This document shows, one piece after another, positions 1 to 10,885 of a DNA stretch of 64,000 bases (the stretch's first letter is position 1; every line of letters starts with the position of its first letter). Position numbers and translations under genes: made by a program. The notes below the pieces were generated by a model, which was not told the DNA's origin, ran no database searches, and saw nothing but the letters and a program-made list of their open reading frames with translations. This DNA comes from Rhabditophanes sp. KR3021 (taxonomy: Eukaryota > Nematoda > Chromadorea > Rhabditida > Alloionematidae): assembly GCA_963281155.1 (NCBI GenBank), contig CAUJLY010000006.1:1860001-1924000 (forward strand). The letters run 5' to 3'.

Positions 1-3000
1 AATTCGACAATTGAGGAAGATCAGACTCAATTAATGTATAAATGTATTTACAAATGAACTTTTTAGCACAATCACTGGCATATAATTTATGTTAACACCA
101 TGAACGCAAAACGGAAATGTATTGTACTTTGGGTAAAATAAAAATTGATAGGAAAAATGTTTAAAAAGTTATAAATATAGAATAGGACAATAGAAACATA
201 TTTCAAAAAAACAGAAAGTTAATAGTTTGCGAAATTTCCTGTAGACACATACTCAAGGGTGAGGCACCACATAATAAAAGGGTTTATATTTATTTTTTAT
301 TAAAAAGGAACTTAACTACAAAAAGGATATGCATATATTTGTTTAAAATTTGTCTGATAAATATATGCTACATTTGTGGTGCCTTTGTTTTATTAAAGGT
401 TCGGGTATACATTTTGACAAAATAAATATTATGTTTGCATGTTACCACGAATTTATAATAGAAGGATTGGATTAAATTTAGAAGTATAGCACTTACTTAT
501 TCTTATATTAAAATGTAGGATATACCAAGGGCAAAAGAGCTTTAGTCATTGGTATTATATTTAACGAAATTAAAAAAGATAAAAAGAAGAAACAATTACA
601 ATGTAATAAACCATTTTGAAGAATGAAAAGGGATAAAACCTTGTTTGTGCGTAATAGTTTGAGTCTAAGACTATTTTTGATGCAATCTATCTACATTTGT
701 TCATTTATTAGGGCCACATAAATAGACCTTTCAAATCATATTTTTGGGGAGTAACAAACTGAGCTCATAATAACAAACAACCAGATTACGCATTGTTCAC
801 TTTGATATTTTAAAACAAATTGCATTAGAAAGCGTTATTTATGCATATATGTGTATGCATTCAATCATCTAGACAAAAATACTTTATTTTTTCATTTAAT
901 TAATCATCGACAAAAAAGGGACGTAAAAAGGAAATTCTAAAATTTGTGAAAGATCAGAAACTTTTAAATATTAAAAAATCATTAAAATAAACAATCAAAT
1001 GGATAGTAAAACCCTCGCAATTATAATAAATTAGAGGACTATCTTTTGGTAAATATACTTTTCTAATAATAAATTACATTATTATGTTGTCGTCCTATAA
1101 AGTCACTTTACTACTGCACATACCAACTAATGTGTTTAACAACAAAACTAGCACATCTTTAATCTATTAGATATCAAAAAAAATAACATAATATATAGTT
1201 TTATGTGGTGTTATTTCCTTCTTAGAAATTAATAAATATATATACTAATGGGTAAAATATAGCTATTAGTAAATCTTCTCCGATACAGGAACAAACATTT
1301 ATTGTAAAAACAAATAGTTTTTTTATACATAATCGTAACAGCATCCTTATACCTAGTCTTGAGAAGAAACCATTGGAAGTTGTGGATGTCTTATTCTTGA
1401 CAGAAGCAAGGATAAATAAAGCTAGTATATTATTTACATATAAGAAAGTTAAAAAGAAATTTGTTATCTAGGAAAAAATCCTTTTGCGGCACAATTTTAG
1501 TAATTGTCCAAATTCAAGATTTAAACATTGCAAATCAAAAGTATAGATGATTGAAGTAAATACATACTAAAAGTTCAATCTGATATCATAATAAATAATA
1601 TTCACATTTAACGGTGCATCGTTTATCAGTTTATTAAAAGTTTGTACATTGGTACTAGGAAATTGTAACCAAAAATGTTGACCTTACAGCTTCCCCAATT
1701 ACAAAAAGGGTCTTCATTTTGCGTACAATAAAATAAAAAAAGGTATGCGTATGTAGTAGATATGATTTGATGAAATGTTTATGAACTAGTAGTAGCTTTT
1801 TTGTGTAAGAGAATGAGTTAAGTTTAAAAAATCAAAACAATATAGTATAATGTAAGATTGTGTGTAGTAGGTATAATGCGGTGACCTAGTAATAACAAAA
1901 AAATGAACAAGATTATATATTAAATAAATATCATACTCAAAACATTTCAAATTTTTTAAAAGATTTTTGGTGATGTACCATTAATCAACTTTCGAGGTTG
2001 AAAAAATCAAGAAATATGCGTTGATCTAACCGATTGTCGTAAACAATTGATTAATTGTTTTTATATTTATGCATATACTGCCCTGAGAATTGTAAATACG
2101 CATTTAAATTGTTAAAAATGACTTAAAATCAAGCAATTTTGAACAAAGAAATAGAAAAATTGCTCAGATTTTAAACGTAGATTAGTAGAATAAATATAAA
2201 AATGTTAAAAAACCAAAATAAGCTTTGACTCGTTATTATTCTTATTGCATTCAACTTTAATTCCTTCTATTAGTAATAGAACAATATTTATACTTCAAAA
2301 ATTGTCGAATCATTTCATTTTTTATTTATCTTTTCAAATAAATGTAGTTAAGTATAGGTATAATTCTTCCAATACTCTTCCCACCGACTTTAAGTATCAT
2401 TTAAATTATTAATCATTCCTAATAAAAGATACCCTTTTTGTTTACAGAAAGTTCAGTGTGTTTTAAAGTGTAATCTCGTTATTTAATTAAAAATGATGTT
2501 ACCAACTCATAACAGCCATTCCATTTTATGAATGATTTGGATCGTTAATTGAATATAGATTACAATCACAATTAACGTTGATTAGCAATCGCAAAAGAAT
2601 TTATTTTGGTGTGCCAAACAACATCCATCGGAATCAGCTAATAATATATAAAATGTAATAAAATGATAACCCATTCATTAACTTCGGAATATGACACTTT
2701 AAATATACAAATGAATTTATATATTTGACTGGCAATTTTATTGATATCGAAAAGAAGTATGAATAATAAATTTTAGTTAAAAATAAAACATATACATCTT
2801 TAGGAATTACGCTTCCTTCATGAAGATTAAAAATATATCTTTTTATCGTGAGTTTGTATGTTAAACAAATTTATTATGTGTATAGATATTTGAATGGCTT
2901 TGTATGTTATATGTTGATCATTGTATTGAAGCTATCAAGCTTTTTTTGTATCACTAATAAATCATAGATAAAATATACTATCAAATGGATATATCTTTAT

Positions 3001-3183
3001 TGTGTGTGTATTTTTGCGTCATCAAGAAGATCATTTTGTTGTTGTCATTACTTTTCCGAAAATCAGAGGACGAATATTTATAAAAATTGTGTTAATGTCA
3101 TTGTCAAAAATTAAAGCATGAATTGTCATTTTGTGTTTTTGATTGTTTAAATTAGATGGAAATCGAACATGGTGAGACATTAT
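1..3183. other. AT-rich intergenic sequence, no gene seen
   Basis: About 3.2 kb of AT-rich sequence with stops in all frames. I see no splice-linked coding exons, tRNA or obvious tandem repeat. The right end is the 3' flank of the flp-12-type gene, so part of 2.9-3.18 kb may be its 3' UTR. Confidence 0.6.
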
Positions 3184-3595
3184 TTATTTCCGTCCAAATC
3201 GAATAAATTCAAACTTATTTCTTCTTTTTTCAGCCATTTTCGAAGATGAATCAGGAATTACAATGCCAGCAGAATGTGACATATAATCTTCAATGTTAAG
3301 TATTTCAATTGCTTCCTTGAGAATGTTACGTACTTTGGCTGAAACAATGTCAGGCTCACCATTCATTGCAACATCAATGATATTCGGAGAAGAAATGTCC
3401 TTGGAGGCTGAAAAGAAGTAAAAATCATAGATCTTAAATTAAAAGATGTGAATTAATGATGCTTTTTATTATTTCTGATGATCTATTTGAAGTAAACAAA
3501 CCTGATGAAATAGGTCTCTGAGACGAAGCAAGTTGGGCTAAGCACAAGGCTGAAAGAACTCCAAAAATAATTGAAATAAGGTGTCTAACATTCAT
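3184..3595 (-). CDS. flp-12: FMRFamide-like neuropeptide precursor, flp-12 type (RNKFEFIRFamide)
   Basis: Two exons, 3595..3502 and 3407..3184, joined by a 94-nt intron (GTTTGT donor, TTTCAG acceptor, phase 1), encode about 105 residues. The first exon opens with a hydrophobic secretion signal (MNVRHLISIIFGVLSALCLA). The precursor has one peptide near the C-terminus, EKR-RNKFEFIRFG-RK: dibasic cleavage on both sides and glycine as amide donor, predicting RNKFEFIRF-amide. This equals the peptide known from nematode flp-12, hence the symbol. The start at 3595 is preferred over the downstream ATG because it gives the full signal peptide. A possible spliced-leader acceptor (TTCTAG) lies about 30 nt upstream of the ATG. 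It sits about 1 kb downstream of the flp-8 type gene on the same strand. In other nematodes such peptides are released from neurons and act on GPCRs. Confidence 0.9.
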
Positions 3596-4640
3596 TCTTA
3601 ATTATTTTTGGTGATAAGTTTGCTAAATCTAGAAAAGGAAATTAATTTAATAGAAAACACAACTTTGAAACAGTATTGAAAGAACTAATACAAATTAAGG
3701 CAGTCTTTGTCTCCTTATATAGGCACCCAGATAGCATTCCATGCTTTCCGGAGACGATACCATACTTTGCTTACCCCATTAATGATATCTATACATCAAA
3801 CCATTTGTATGTTTAATAAGACAATAGAAATGTAAAGCAAAGTTTGAAGAATGTTTTTTGTACATCAAACTACTTCCGACAATCTAAAAATGGGGTAGTT
3901 AAAGATTCTCGCTTTAATTAACTTCAATTGAGCTTTTATTGAGGGCTTAAGATAGCCTGAAACACCCACCAAAAATAATACTTTGTACGCATAATTAACT
4001 AGGATATTGTTTAGCAACTAAAGTTAGTCCATATCATTATTCAGACATAATTAACAAGACATGAATCGTAATGCTTTAAGACAATTGCCATGAATAAATA
4101 TAATTTGTCAACAGAAAATAATAGCTTGTAAAGTATTCTTTAATCTTGAATCAGGCAATTAATCTTTATTTTGGTATATATTTTATTTGGAATAGATTGG
4201 TGGCAATTCTTCATGCTACACAATGATGTTCACTGATTTCATCATCACATCATTTCCCTCCATTTCAATGGACAATATTTTTGAAGAAAAAATAAATATA
4301 ACCTCTTTATTATGTTTTATTTAAAAGTGACGTCGTGGATTACAAAATATTGTGGATGATTTGGGGAAGTAATTTATTGAAAATAGAGATTTAAACATTA
4401 ATACAAGAAGATAAATGCCAGAATATAATGGGGATGTACTTGATATATTTTTTGTAATTTGCTGGAAATATCGTTTTTTCATGTTTATAAAAATTTGTTT
4501 GCCACCAAATTAAAAAATAAATTATGTTATGCAATGTGTAATGAATGTATGATTGTTTGGAATACTGTAACTCGGAAATAACTTTTTTTGTCATTGAAGA
4601 ATGTTTTTTAAGCTGAATTTATGTGTGTTTTGAAGAAAAA
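3596..4640. other. Intergenic between the two flp genes
   Basis: About 1 kb of AT-rich sequence between the flp-12 start and the flp-8 stop. It should hold the flp-12 promoter and the flp-8 3' UTR. No convincing additional exon was found; the short open frame around 4391-4594 lacks coding character. Confidence 0.6.
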
Positions 4641-5141
4641 TTAACCGAATCTGATGAATTCATTTTTTCTTTTTTGGTGGTGTTTGTACTTGACGCTGAA
4701 AGGGAAATATCCGAACTTTCCATAAGATTGGCGAAATGCATCTTCTGGGCGCATGGCACGTTTTCCGACAGACTGACGAAATGCATCTTCTGGGCGCATC
4801 CCACGTTTTCCAAAACGAATGAATTCATTCTTACGCTTACCAAATCGAATGAATTCGTTTTTTCTTTTCATTATTGGGAGTTCATTGTCATGTGGGGTTT
4901 CAAGTAAGTTGTGATCTAAATGTATCATTAAAAGGAATAAAAACAGTAAATTACCATTTATTGGAGTTTCCATTTCCCCACTCTCACTACAAGCAAATCC
5001 AGAAGGACAAACAAACTCATTTTCTTCCATTCCAACTTCGGCATTTGCTCCAAGGTCATTAAAATCCAAAGCACCAAATGAATGGACTTTAAAGATTAAG
5101 TAATGAATGATGAATATAAGAGTAATTGTCTTTATACCCAT
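4641..5141 (-). CDS. flp-8: FMRFamide-like neuropeptide precursor, flp-8 type (three KNEFIRFamide copies)
   Basis: Secreted neuropeptide precursor. The frame is open over 166 codons, but a 39-nt GT-AG intron (4916..4954) lies in it in phase, giving a preferred 153-residue product; read through, it would add a hydrophobic stretch. Residues 1-21 form a signal peptide. Three identical KNEFIRFG units (residues 81-88, 91-98 and 146-153) are separated by KR sites. The last ends exactly at the stop codon, so its glycine is the C-terminus. KNEFIRF-amide (Ascaris AF1) is the flp-8 peptide. Between copies two and three are two near-identical spacer peptides, GMRPEDAFRQSVG-KR and AMRPEDAFRQSYG-K, which are not RFamides but end in glycine before basic residues, so may be processed and amidated. 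Lies upstream of flp-12 on the same strand. Confidence 0.92.
   Translation of the reverse strand: MGIKTITLIFIIHYLIFKVHSFGALDFNDLGANAEVGMEENEFVCPSGFACSESGEMETPINGNLLFLFLLMIHLDHNLLETPHDNELPIMKRKNEFIRFGKRKNEFIRFGKRGMRPEDAFRQSVGKRAMRPEDAFRQSYGKFGYFPFSVKYKHHQKRKNEFIRFG
4716..4802 (-). repeat. Tandem duplication of the MRPEDAFRQS peptide unit inside flp-8
   Basis: Two adjacent units, 4758..4802 and 4716..4757 (minus sense), encode GMRPEDAFRQSVGKR and AMRPEDAFRQSYGK. Nucleotides match almost throughout (both contain the plus-strand string gaaatgcatcttctgggcgc), indicating a recent internal duplication. Confidence 0.85.
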
Positions 5142-5840
5142 CGCAATGACAAGTGAATATTATTTTTTGCTATAAAAGAATCCAAGGCTGTGGATTGGGT
5201 GAATTGTAGTTCAAGCCAGCTATTATATAGCCTCTAAAAATGCTAGGATCCATCACACTTCCTGTTTATACTGCAATTACCATTTTACATTACCTAATTT
5301 ACTGTACTGGTACATAATTTGAAATAAAATTATAATTTGTTTTCCAAATAGGTAAAGGAATAGATATTAATAATTTTGTTATTCGGAATTATCTCTTAAT
5401 TATGAGCTATTAATGTAAGTTGTTTTGATTGTAATTATAATTTATAAAGTCAGTTTTTAAAGAATAACAATTGTTCAGATACAGATCGTTCAAAATTATA
5501 GTTATCTCATATTTTTTAAAATGAAAAAGCCAAAATAATTTACAAAAAGTTAGTTACCTGAAAATTCAAGCTTATTTTTAATTTTTTATTATTGGTAAGA
5601 AACATATTATTCTTTACATATACAATGTGTACGTTGTTTTAAGTATGAATGAAGTTATTAAATTTTCTTATTTTGCCATCTTCACCTTTCTCTCAACTAA
5701 GATGATATTTTTTGCTTTTTCGAAATCGTAATGAATTATGTGAAGCTCCTTCCGCAATTTCGGAAGATACCATGGATCATAGCTTCAGGCTAATGTCTCT
5801 CAAAAGGAGGACAAAGATTTTCTTTAAAGGAAGCTGATGA
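5142..5840. other. Intergenic, flp-8 upstream region
   Basis: AT-rich region upstream of flp-8. A short open stretch around 5650-5840 with several ATGs precedes the lysine-rich ORF, but it is interrupted by stops (tandem TGA TGA at 5835-5840) and could not be joined to it by a convincing splice. Confidence 0.5.
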
Positions 5841-6203
5841 TTGAAGCATTCAGATATGTGCGAATCACTTATAATTATTTCTAAAGCTACTAAAAAATGT
5901 GAACGACAAATCGTGATATCATCAAATCTATCTACCTCTACAAAGAATTCGGAGAGGATAATAGGGCTGGTTATTTTGAATAAATCCCTAAAAAATTGTT
6001 TTCCTGTAACTAAATCCTTCCTCGAAAGACAACTTAGCAAGGGACTCAATAAAATTATTTTTTCCTGGAAAAGGTCAATTGCTGATATGATTAAAGGGAT
6101 GAGTAACATTATTGGCAGTAAGAGAGTTGATGTTAATGCTGCTAATAATGAAAAGGTTGTCAAAAATGATGACAATATTAAAGCCGTGAAGAAGAACAAA
6201 TAA
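5841..6203 (+). CDS. Unrecognised lysine/asparagine-rich ORF (doubtful)
   Basis: An open frame of about 120 codons with no convincing ATG at its left end. The first in-frame ATG is at 5856, and tandem in-frame TGA codons lie just upstream. A TTCAG just before that ATG could be an acceptor, making this a last exon. The product is basic (C-terminal residues mostly K, N, D and V) with three cysteines in its first half and no recognisable domain or signal peptide. The opposite strand is also open over the same interval, but its leucine/phenylalanine-rich translation looks like an antisense artefact. It could be a gene fragment connected with the decayed coding remnant just downstream. Function unknown. 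Confidence 0.35.
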   Translation: MKHSDMCESLIIISKATKKCERQIVISSNLSTSTKNSERIIGLVILNKSLKNCFPVTKSFLERQLSKGLNKIIFSWKRSIADMIKGMSNIIGSKRVDVNAANNEKVVKNDDNIKAVKKNK

Positions 6204-6414
6204 TATGGTAAAATGAACCTTTATTGACTGGGCGGAAGTAGGGATCGCCATTCAATTTTTTCAAGTGTCATTATTGTTTATTGTACTTCATATTTAATTT
6301 TAGTAATTCGTTGTCTGTTTAACCAGATCAATACAGGCAATATGTGTATCACATTAGAAGAATATTTGCTTATTTTTTATTCATCAATTTAATTGTCACT
6401 AATATTACAAAATC

Positions 6415-6797
6415 ATGAGATTGTTTCACTTGAATACCATACCTGGTCCTAAATAGTCTTTGATTGGATTCATGTAAAAACGTGATAAGTTATTGTTTTG
6501 TGCTGTGAAAACGAGCTTGTACTTGTACCAGGTCAAGCAATACGAGTGTTTTGTCATTAACAACTTCACCAATTTTCGAATTACAAAAATGTCACCAATA
6601 GTGTCATAATTAATCCTATGATATCTTCTAACTGTTTGACAGTCTAATTCCTGAACCGAATTTAGTTTGCAGTTCATTACAAATTTGGAGACTTTTCCGA
6701 AGCGGATGATGAGCTCGGCATTGAAAAAATGACAGAACGTTTCAATGAAGAAGATAGCTATATAGAAACATCGGGTGAAGTTGGTACTACGCTTTAA
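6415..6797 (+). pseudogene. Degenerate coding remnant with an intact acidic 3' end
   Basis: Plus-strand translation has coding character broken by stops and frame changes. Near 6437 one frame reads NTIPGPK, stop, SLIGFM, stop, KRDKLL, which recalls the proline-rich hinge of microsomal cytochrome P450s (IPGPK..PLIG). That identification is weak. The last part (6673..6797) follows a good TTTGCAG acceptor and is open for 40 codons, giving an acidic tail (GDFSEADDELGIEKMTERF and onward) ending in TAA. The minus-strand open frame over 6426-6677 looks like antisense. Either a decayed gene or the last exon of an unresolved gene. Confidence 0.35.
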
Positions 6798-6924
6798 TTA
6801 ACAAAACGGAGTAATTTCCTGTATTATTTTTTTATATTTTATTGATGTTTTTACTGGCATTTATCACACACTGATCTTCATTTTTTCTCACAAGTAGATT
6901 TCGAAATGTTAATAAAAGCGTTAT

Positions 6925-7965
6925 TTATTTGCGTATAACAATTTTTGATGGTATAGGTGAAGCCAATTTAGGACTGTGTAACGCTTGATACAATGAATAC
7001 AAAGGTGAAATAATAAAATAAGATAAAACCATCAACAAGCAATTTGATCCCATAAAAGTTTGAACTTGTGGTAGAATGTTCGTAAAAGCCAATCCCGCTG
7101 GTACAAAGAATGGGCATAAAGCAAATAAAATAGGTAATAAAATCAAAAATCGTAATGTTAAGATGGATCGTGTTAGTTTTTGGGCGGTTTTAAATTGAGC
7201 TTCCTTCACAAATTGACGCAATTTCTTTTCCAAGCTGATATAATAAAAGATAAAATTATAAACTATGTTTAAGACCGTCAAAACTGTAACGGATATTATA
7301 ATATATGTAAATAAAGTTAATTTTTTGGTTTGAAAAATAACTAAAGTGTGGTATGTATCATCAAATTCAGCCAATATATTAGAATTCTAAAAATAAAATT
7401 GAATAAATAAAATGTGGGACATACGTTGGCATAAATTAGCAAATATTGTTCTCTACTTATTCCAGAATCTTTGAACAGAATTAGAATGGTAATTGGGATT
7501 ATAATTGCAAAAAATGTACTTGTGAGTTTTTCCACCCAATTAGCATAGTAAAGTGGTTTGTTTCGGACAAATATGTTGTAACGTAAAAGGTAAGATATAC
7601 AAATATAAGTCATTATAGGAAATGGAGTAACCAAGCCTAATATAATTCCGTATTTACACACCATTACACTATTAAGTTTATGACAAATACCTTAAATAAG
7701 AATAAAAAACAATAAATATTATAAAATGAATACCTGAACATGCTGCTCCGAGAATAGGATACATAGTCTTAGCTCCTATAAAAGGGCCTATGATAAATGG
7801 AGTCAAGGATTCAATTAATCTCCCCCATTTTAAAATAACAAAAAATTTCGCTCCTTCATGTTTATGAGCTTGAAGATGTATTATGAAAAATGTGCATACA
7901 TTTAAGATAAAGGCAAAAGTTGACAGAATTTGAAGTAAAATATCGTAAGCTGTTGGATACATCAT
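6925..7965 (-). CDS. Nematode-type seven-transmembrane chemoreceptor, 319 residues
   Basis: Three exons, 7965..7734, 7690..7425 and 7386..6925, with introns of 43 and 38 nt whose phases match, make a 319-residue protein. Hydrophobic segments follow the pattern of seven membrane helices: two in exon 1, two to three in exon 2 and three in exon 3, with a basic loop (KKLRQFVKEAQFKTAQKLTR) before the sixth. It has no cleavable signal peptide and a short basic C-terminus. This fits the large nematode serpentine receptor families that sense odorants or peptides at sensory cilia. I cannot assign it to a named family. It lies head to head with the plus-strand receptor at 8.2 kb, about 200 bp apart, so the two may share a promoter. 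Intact as spliced. Confidence 0.8.
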
Positions 7966-8177
7966 TTCTATTAGAAAGTTATTCGAAATAGGTAATGTTT
8001 CTTTAAATATGGCTAAGGAATATAACGTTTTTAAAGTTTATGAATGAATTTTTAGAATATGTGTATTTATTTTAGAGTGTCACCAGATTAAAGCTATTAA
8101 TAACAATTAGTTAGTTAAATTTAATTAATTTAAGGAAGTATTTTCTGGATTTAATAGCGAGGCAAAATTAATGCGTA

Positions 8178-9256
8178 ATGAACAGTGATTTTGATAAGTA
8201 AAATGGGACAACAAAAAAAGTGTAAATGATATTCAAATTGTTTACATTGTTTTGTATTGTGGAACCCTAGCTATCAGTTTTCTTTTAAACATATTCATGA
8301 TTATAACTTTCTATGCTAATAGGAATAATATGGGGAAAATTCATGCGTTTGTGATAAGTTACAATTTAATTGCTATAGACTTAATAAGGAATTGTATTAA
8401 ATGCATCACAAGTCTGCCAAGTATTGTTCTTTTTGAAATGACTAAATTTATTACTGGTAAGTCTATTATTTTATTTTTCAATAAATAATAAGCTTTTAGA
8501 TTTTCAAACGAGTACTTGCTATATAGTGATTAATTTACTCGATCTATATTTGAATTATACATGGATTGCATTGCTATGTTTATTAACAGCGAACAGATAT
8601 TTAACATTTGCAAATCAAAGTTACATTCCAAAAGCAACAAGGAAAGATTTCATAAAAGGGTGCATTTTTTGCTATATTTTTACTTTGTTATATGTTGGAG
8701 CACTTCAAGGATTGGATGAGCTTATACCTTCATATTACGTCACATATACGGCAATAGATGTTGTTCGTGAATTACCCAATTCCCTTCGAAGACCTGGTAG
8801 CTATGTTGCTCTGTTCATGGATTATGTATCTCTGGTTAATCCATTGATCCTGTTTATTCTGTATGTGTTAAGTTAAAAAACTTTCAAGCAAATCCAATGT
8901 TCAGGTCCACGAACGATATCTGGATTTACAACAAGGGTAGTTCCAAAAGTGCCGATTATTAATTCTAATACCGGAGAAACTCCAATAATTACATCGACAA
9001 TCCAAAAACCAAAGTTTGAGCGCATATTTGTTTGGCAAGGATTCATAATTTGTATTATCTATTTTGCTACAATCTATTCAATATACTTTTTCTTTCCCAT
9101 TCTTGAAGAATTTGTGTTGGATTAATTTTTAAACTATCAATTTTCGTTACTATAATTCAAATAGTGCTATCAACAGCCAATCCGCTAACTTTTTTCATAT
9201 TTAATACAACTGCTAATGGATATTTCAAAAGGAAAATTCTATGTTTTAAAATGTAA
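8178..9256 (+). pseudogene. Second seven-transmembrane chemoreceptor, apparently frameshifted
   Basis: Coding blocks 8221..8456 (TM1-2), 8500..8871 (TM3-5, with NRY where rhodopsin-type receptors have DRY) and 8905..9122 (loop and TM6) join in phase through introns of 43 and 33 nt. TM7, with an NPLTFF motif, lies in another frame up to TAA at 9254..9256. No GT-AG pair in the right phase bridges TM6 (TAA at 9123..9125) and TM7, which implies a frameshift. The start is also odd. An ATG at 8178 (MNSDFD) joins the rest in phase only if 8198..8220 is a 23-nt intron. Either a young pseudogene or a gene with unusual introns. Receptor family unassigned. Confidence 0.6.
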
Positions 9257-9493
9257 TGAATTAGATTAGCAAATAATTGAATCATGTTAACAAATTGCTG
9301 TGATTATCTTCATATTTGATAGCCCTTGAAGCACTCGTTTCTGACAAAGAAAAATGAATTTTAAAAAACATATAAACAATTATTTATTACAAATTAATGG
9401 TACTTGTGATTGCCAACTATCAATAGTGACAACGAATATACACTGTCATTTATAGTTGATTTAATATGTATTTTTGACTTAAATATGATTTGT

Positions 9494-10885
9494 CTAATTA
9501 AAGCATTTGAAGAAATCCTCAACACTTCCAAAAGATTCAATCGGAATTGAATTAATTTTAGAAAAACGTGTTTTGTAATATGTTGTGTAATCATTAATAG
9601 TTGAAGCTATTTTTTCAAGTTTGATATCATCACTTAAATTATTGTTGGTGATAATTCTTTTTTGAATATTAACACAAGCATTTTTCCATGTATTCTTTTC
9701 AGACATAGTCCACTGTTCCCAAATTTTCTTAGTATTTTCTAATAGAGTTGAAGTTGCATTATTATCTTCAAGTAAACTTTTAAATATATTTGAACAAACT
9801 TGTGTCTTATTTTGATTTATATCATAAACTTGTTTGTATTTCCAAATATTTTGAACTACTGCAAATGTGTAAGTAGTCTTTATGTCCTCAAATGAACCAA
9901 GTTTAGAGGAAATAACACATGTGCTTAATTTAGCATCCGGATATCTGCTGTTAAATTTTTCATATTCTTGAATGATTGAGGCAATGCTCTCTGAGGCTGA
10001 AGATGCTTTATACTGCAAAAGTTGGTTTAACAAACTTGAAAATTCATCTGCAACAAATGTTTTATTTGGGGCAAATAAATTAGCTTGTTGTTTTAAACAT
10101 GAATTAATCTTTGTAACCACAAAAGAAAGGGAATTTTGTTTTAAGGCGTTTTCAATAATTGAGATTCTGTAATAGTTCTTAGTCACATCATAAATCATGT
10201 TCATATTTATAGGTTCTTTCACTTCTATTTCCATGAGTGATGTTTTGATGTTGTAGTTGGAAGTAATAAAGTTATCCAGTATTGAAAACAATTTGACCAT
10301 CTTGTAGTTATAAATACTTATTTGATCATACATTAATTCAATTATACTATCTGTAAAACCGGCATAATGTTTGGCATCCTCAAATAAATAATCATCTGCA
10401 TGAATTTTGTCAATCAGATCAAAAGAACCATTTGCATTAGCGTCAAAGATGAACTTCATTTGATTATCAGCAATTTGGGTAGCGACTTCAAATAAAGAAT
10501 CAAATTCTCCCCACTTTCCAAATTGTTGGTCCATTAATATATAATGCACATTTGGATTAACCTTTAAAAATAGCTTTAATTTGTATGCTGCATTCAGCAT
10601 AGTTTTATAGGGATAAGTTTTGTTTGAAAATAAAACCATACTCTCGAAATCATTCATAAAATCATCGAATCTTTGCTGATCATTCTTTCTATAAAGAAAG
10701 GGATATGCATATGAAATAGTATCAATTAATAAGTTTCCATTATGATCAGTAGCATTCAACAAATCTCCAACAGAAGCCTTTCTTATTATAGCCGATTTAA
10801 ATAGTTCTTCCTGACTGTAAATGCCTTTACAATCAACAAAAGGTGCAATTGTCAAAATATAAACAATAAACGGTAAATAAAACAT
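9494..10885 (-). CDS. Secreted glycoprotein of unknown function, single exon, 463 residues
   Basis: An uninterrupted 463-codon ORF with a clear signal peptide (residues 1-18, cleavage probably after DC or CKG). The mature part is mostly helical-looking, asparagine-rich and acidic, with seven N-glycosylation sequons (NAT, NKT, NGS, NKT, NKT, NAT, NLS) and few cysteines, clustered in the C-terminal 200 residues and ending KCFN. There is no transmembrane segment, no GPI-type tail and no family motif I recognise. The lack of introns contrasts with most neighbours, and such genes are common among expanded secreted families of parasitic nematodes, though parasitism is not shown here. It stands alone, downstream of a quiet stretch. 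Confidence 0.8.
   Translation of the reverse strand: MFYLPFIVYILTIAPFVDCKGIYSQEELFKSAIIRKASVGDLLNATDHNGNLLIDTISYAYPFLYRKNDQQRFDDFMNDFESMVLFSNKTYPYKTMLNAAYKLKLFLKVNPNVHYILMDQQFGKWGEFDSLFEVATQIADNQMKFIFDANANGSFDLIDKIHADDYLFEDAKHYAGFTDSIIELMYDQISIYNYKMVKLFSILDNFITSNYNIKTSLMEIEVKEPINMNMIYDVTKNYYRISIIENALKQNSLSFVVTKINSCLKQQANLFAPNKTFVADEFSSLLNQLLQYKASSASESIASIIQEYEKFNSRYPDAKLSTCVISSKLGSFEDIKTTYTFAVVQNIWKYKQVYDINQNKTQVCSNIFKSLLEDNNATSTLLENTKKIWEQWTMSEKNTWKNACVNIQKRIITNNNLSDDIKLEKIASTINDYTTYYKTRFSKINSIPIESFGSVEDFFKCFN

Noticed and set aside
5777..6199. 140-codon minus-strand open frame
   Set aside because: Leucine/phenylalanine-rich, low-complexity translation typical of antisense to a lysine-rich ORF; no splice or start context.
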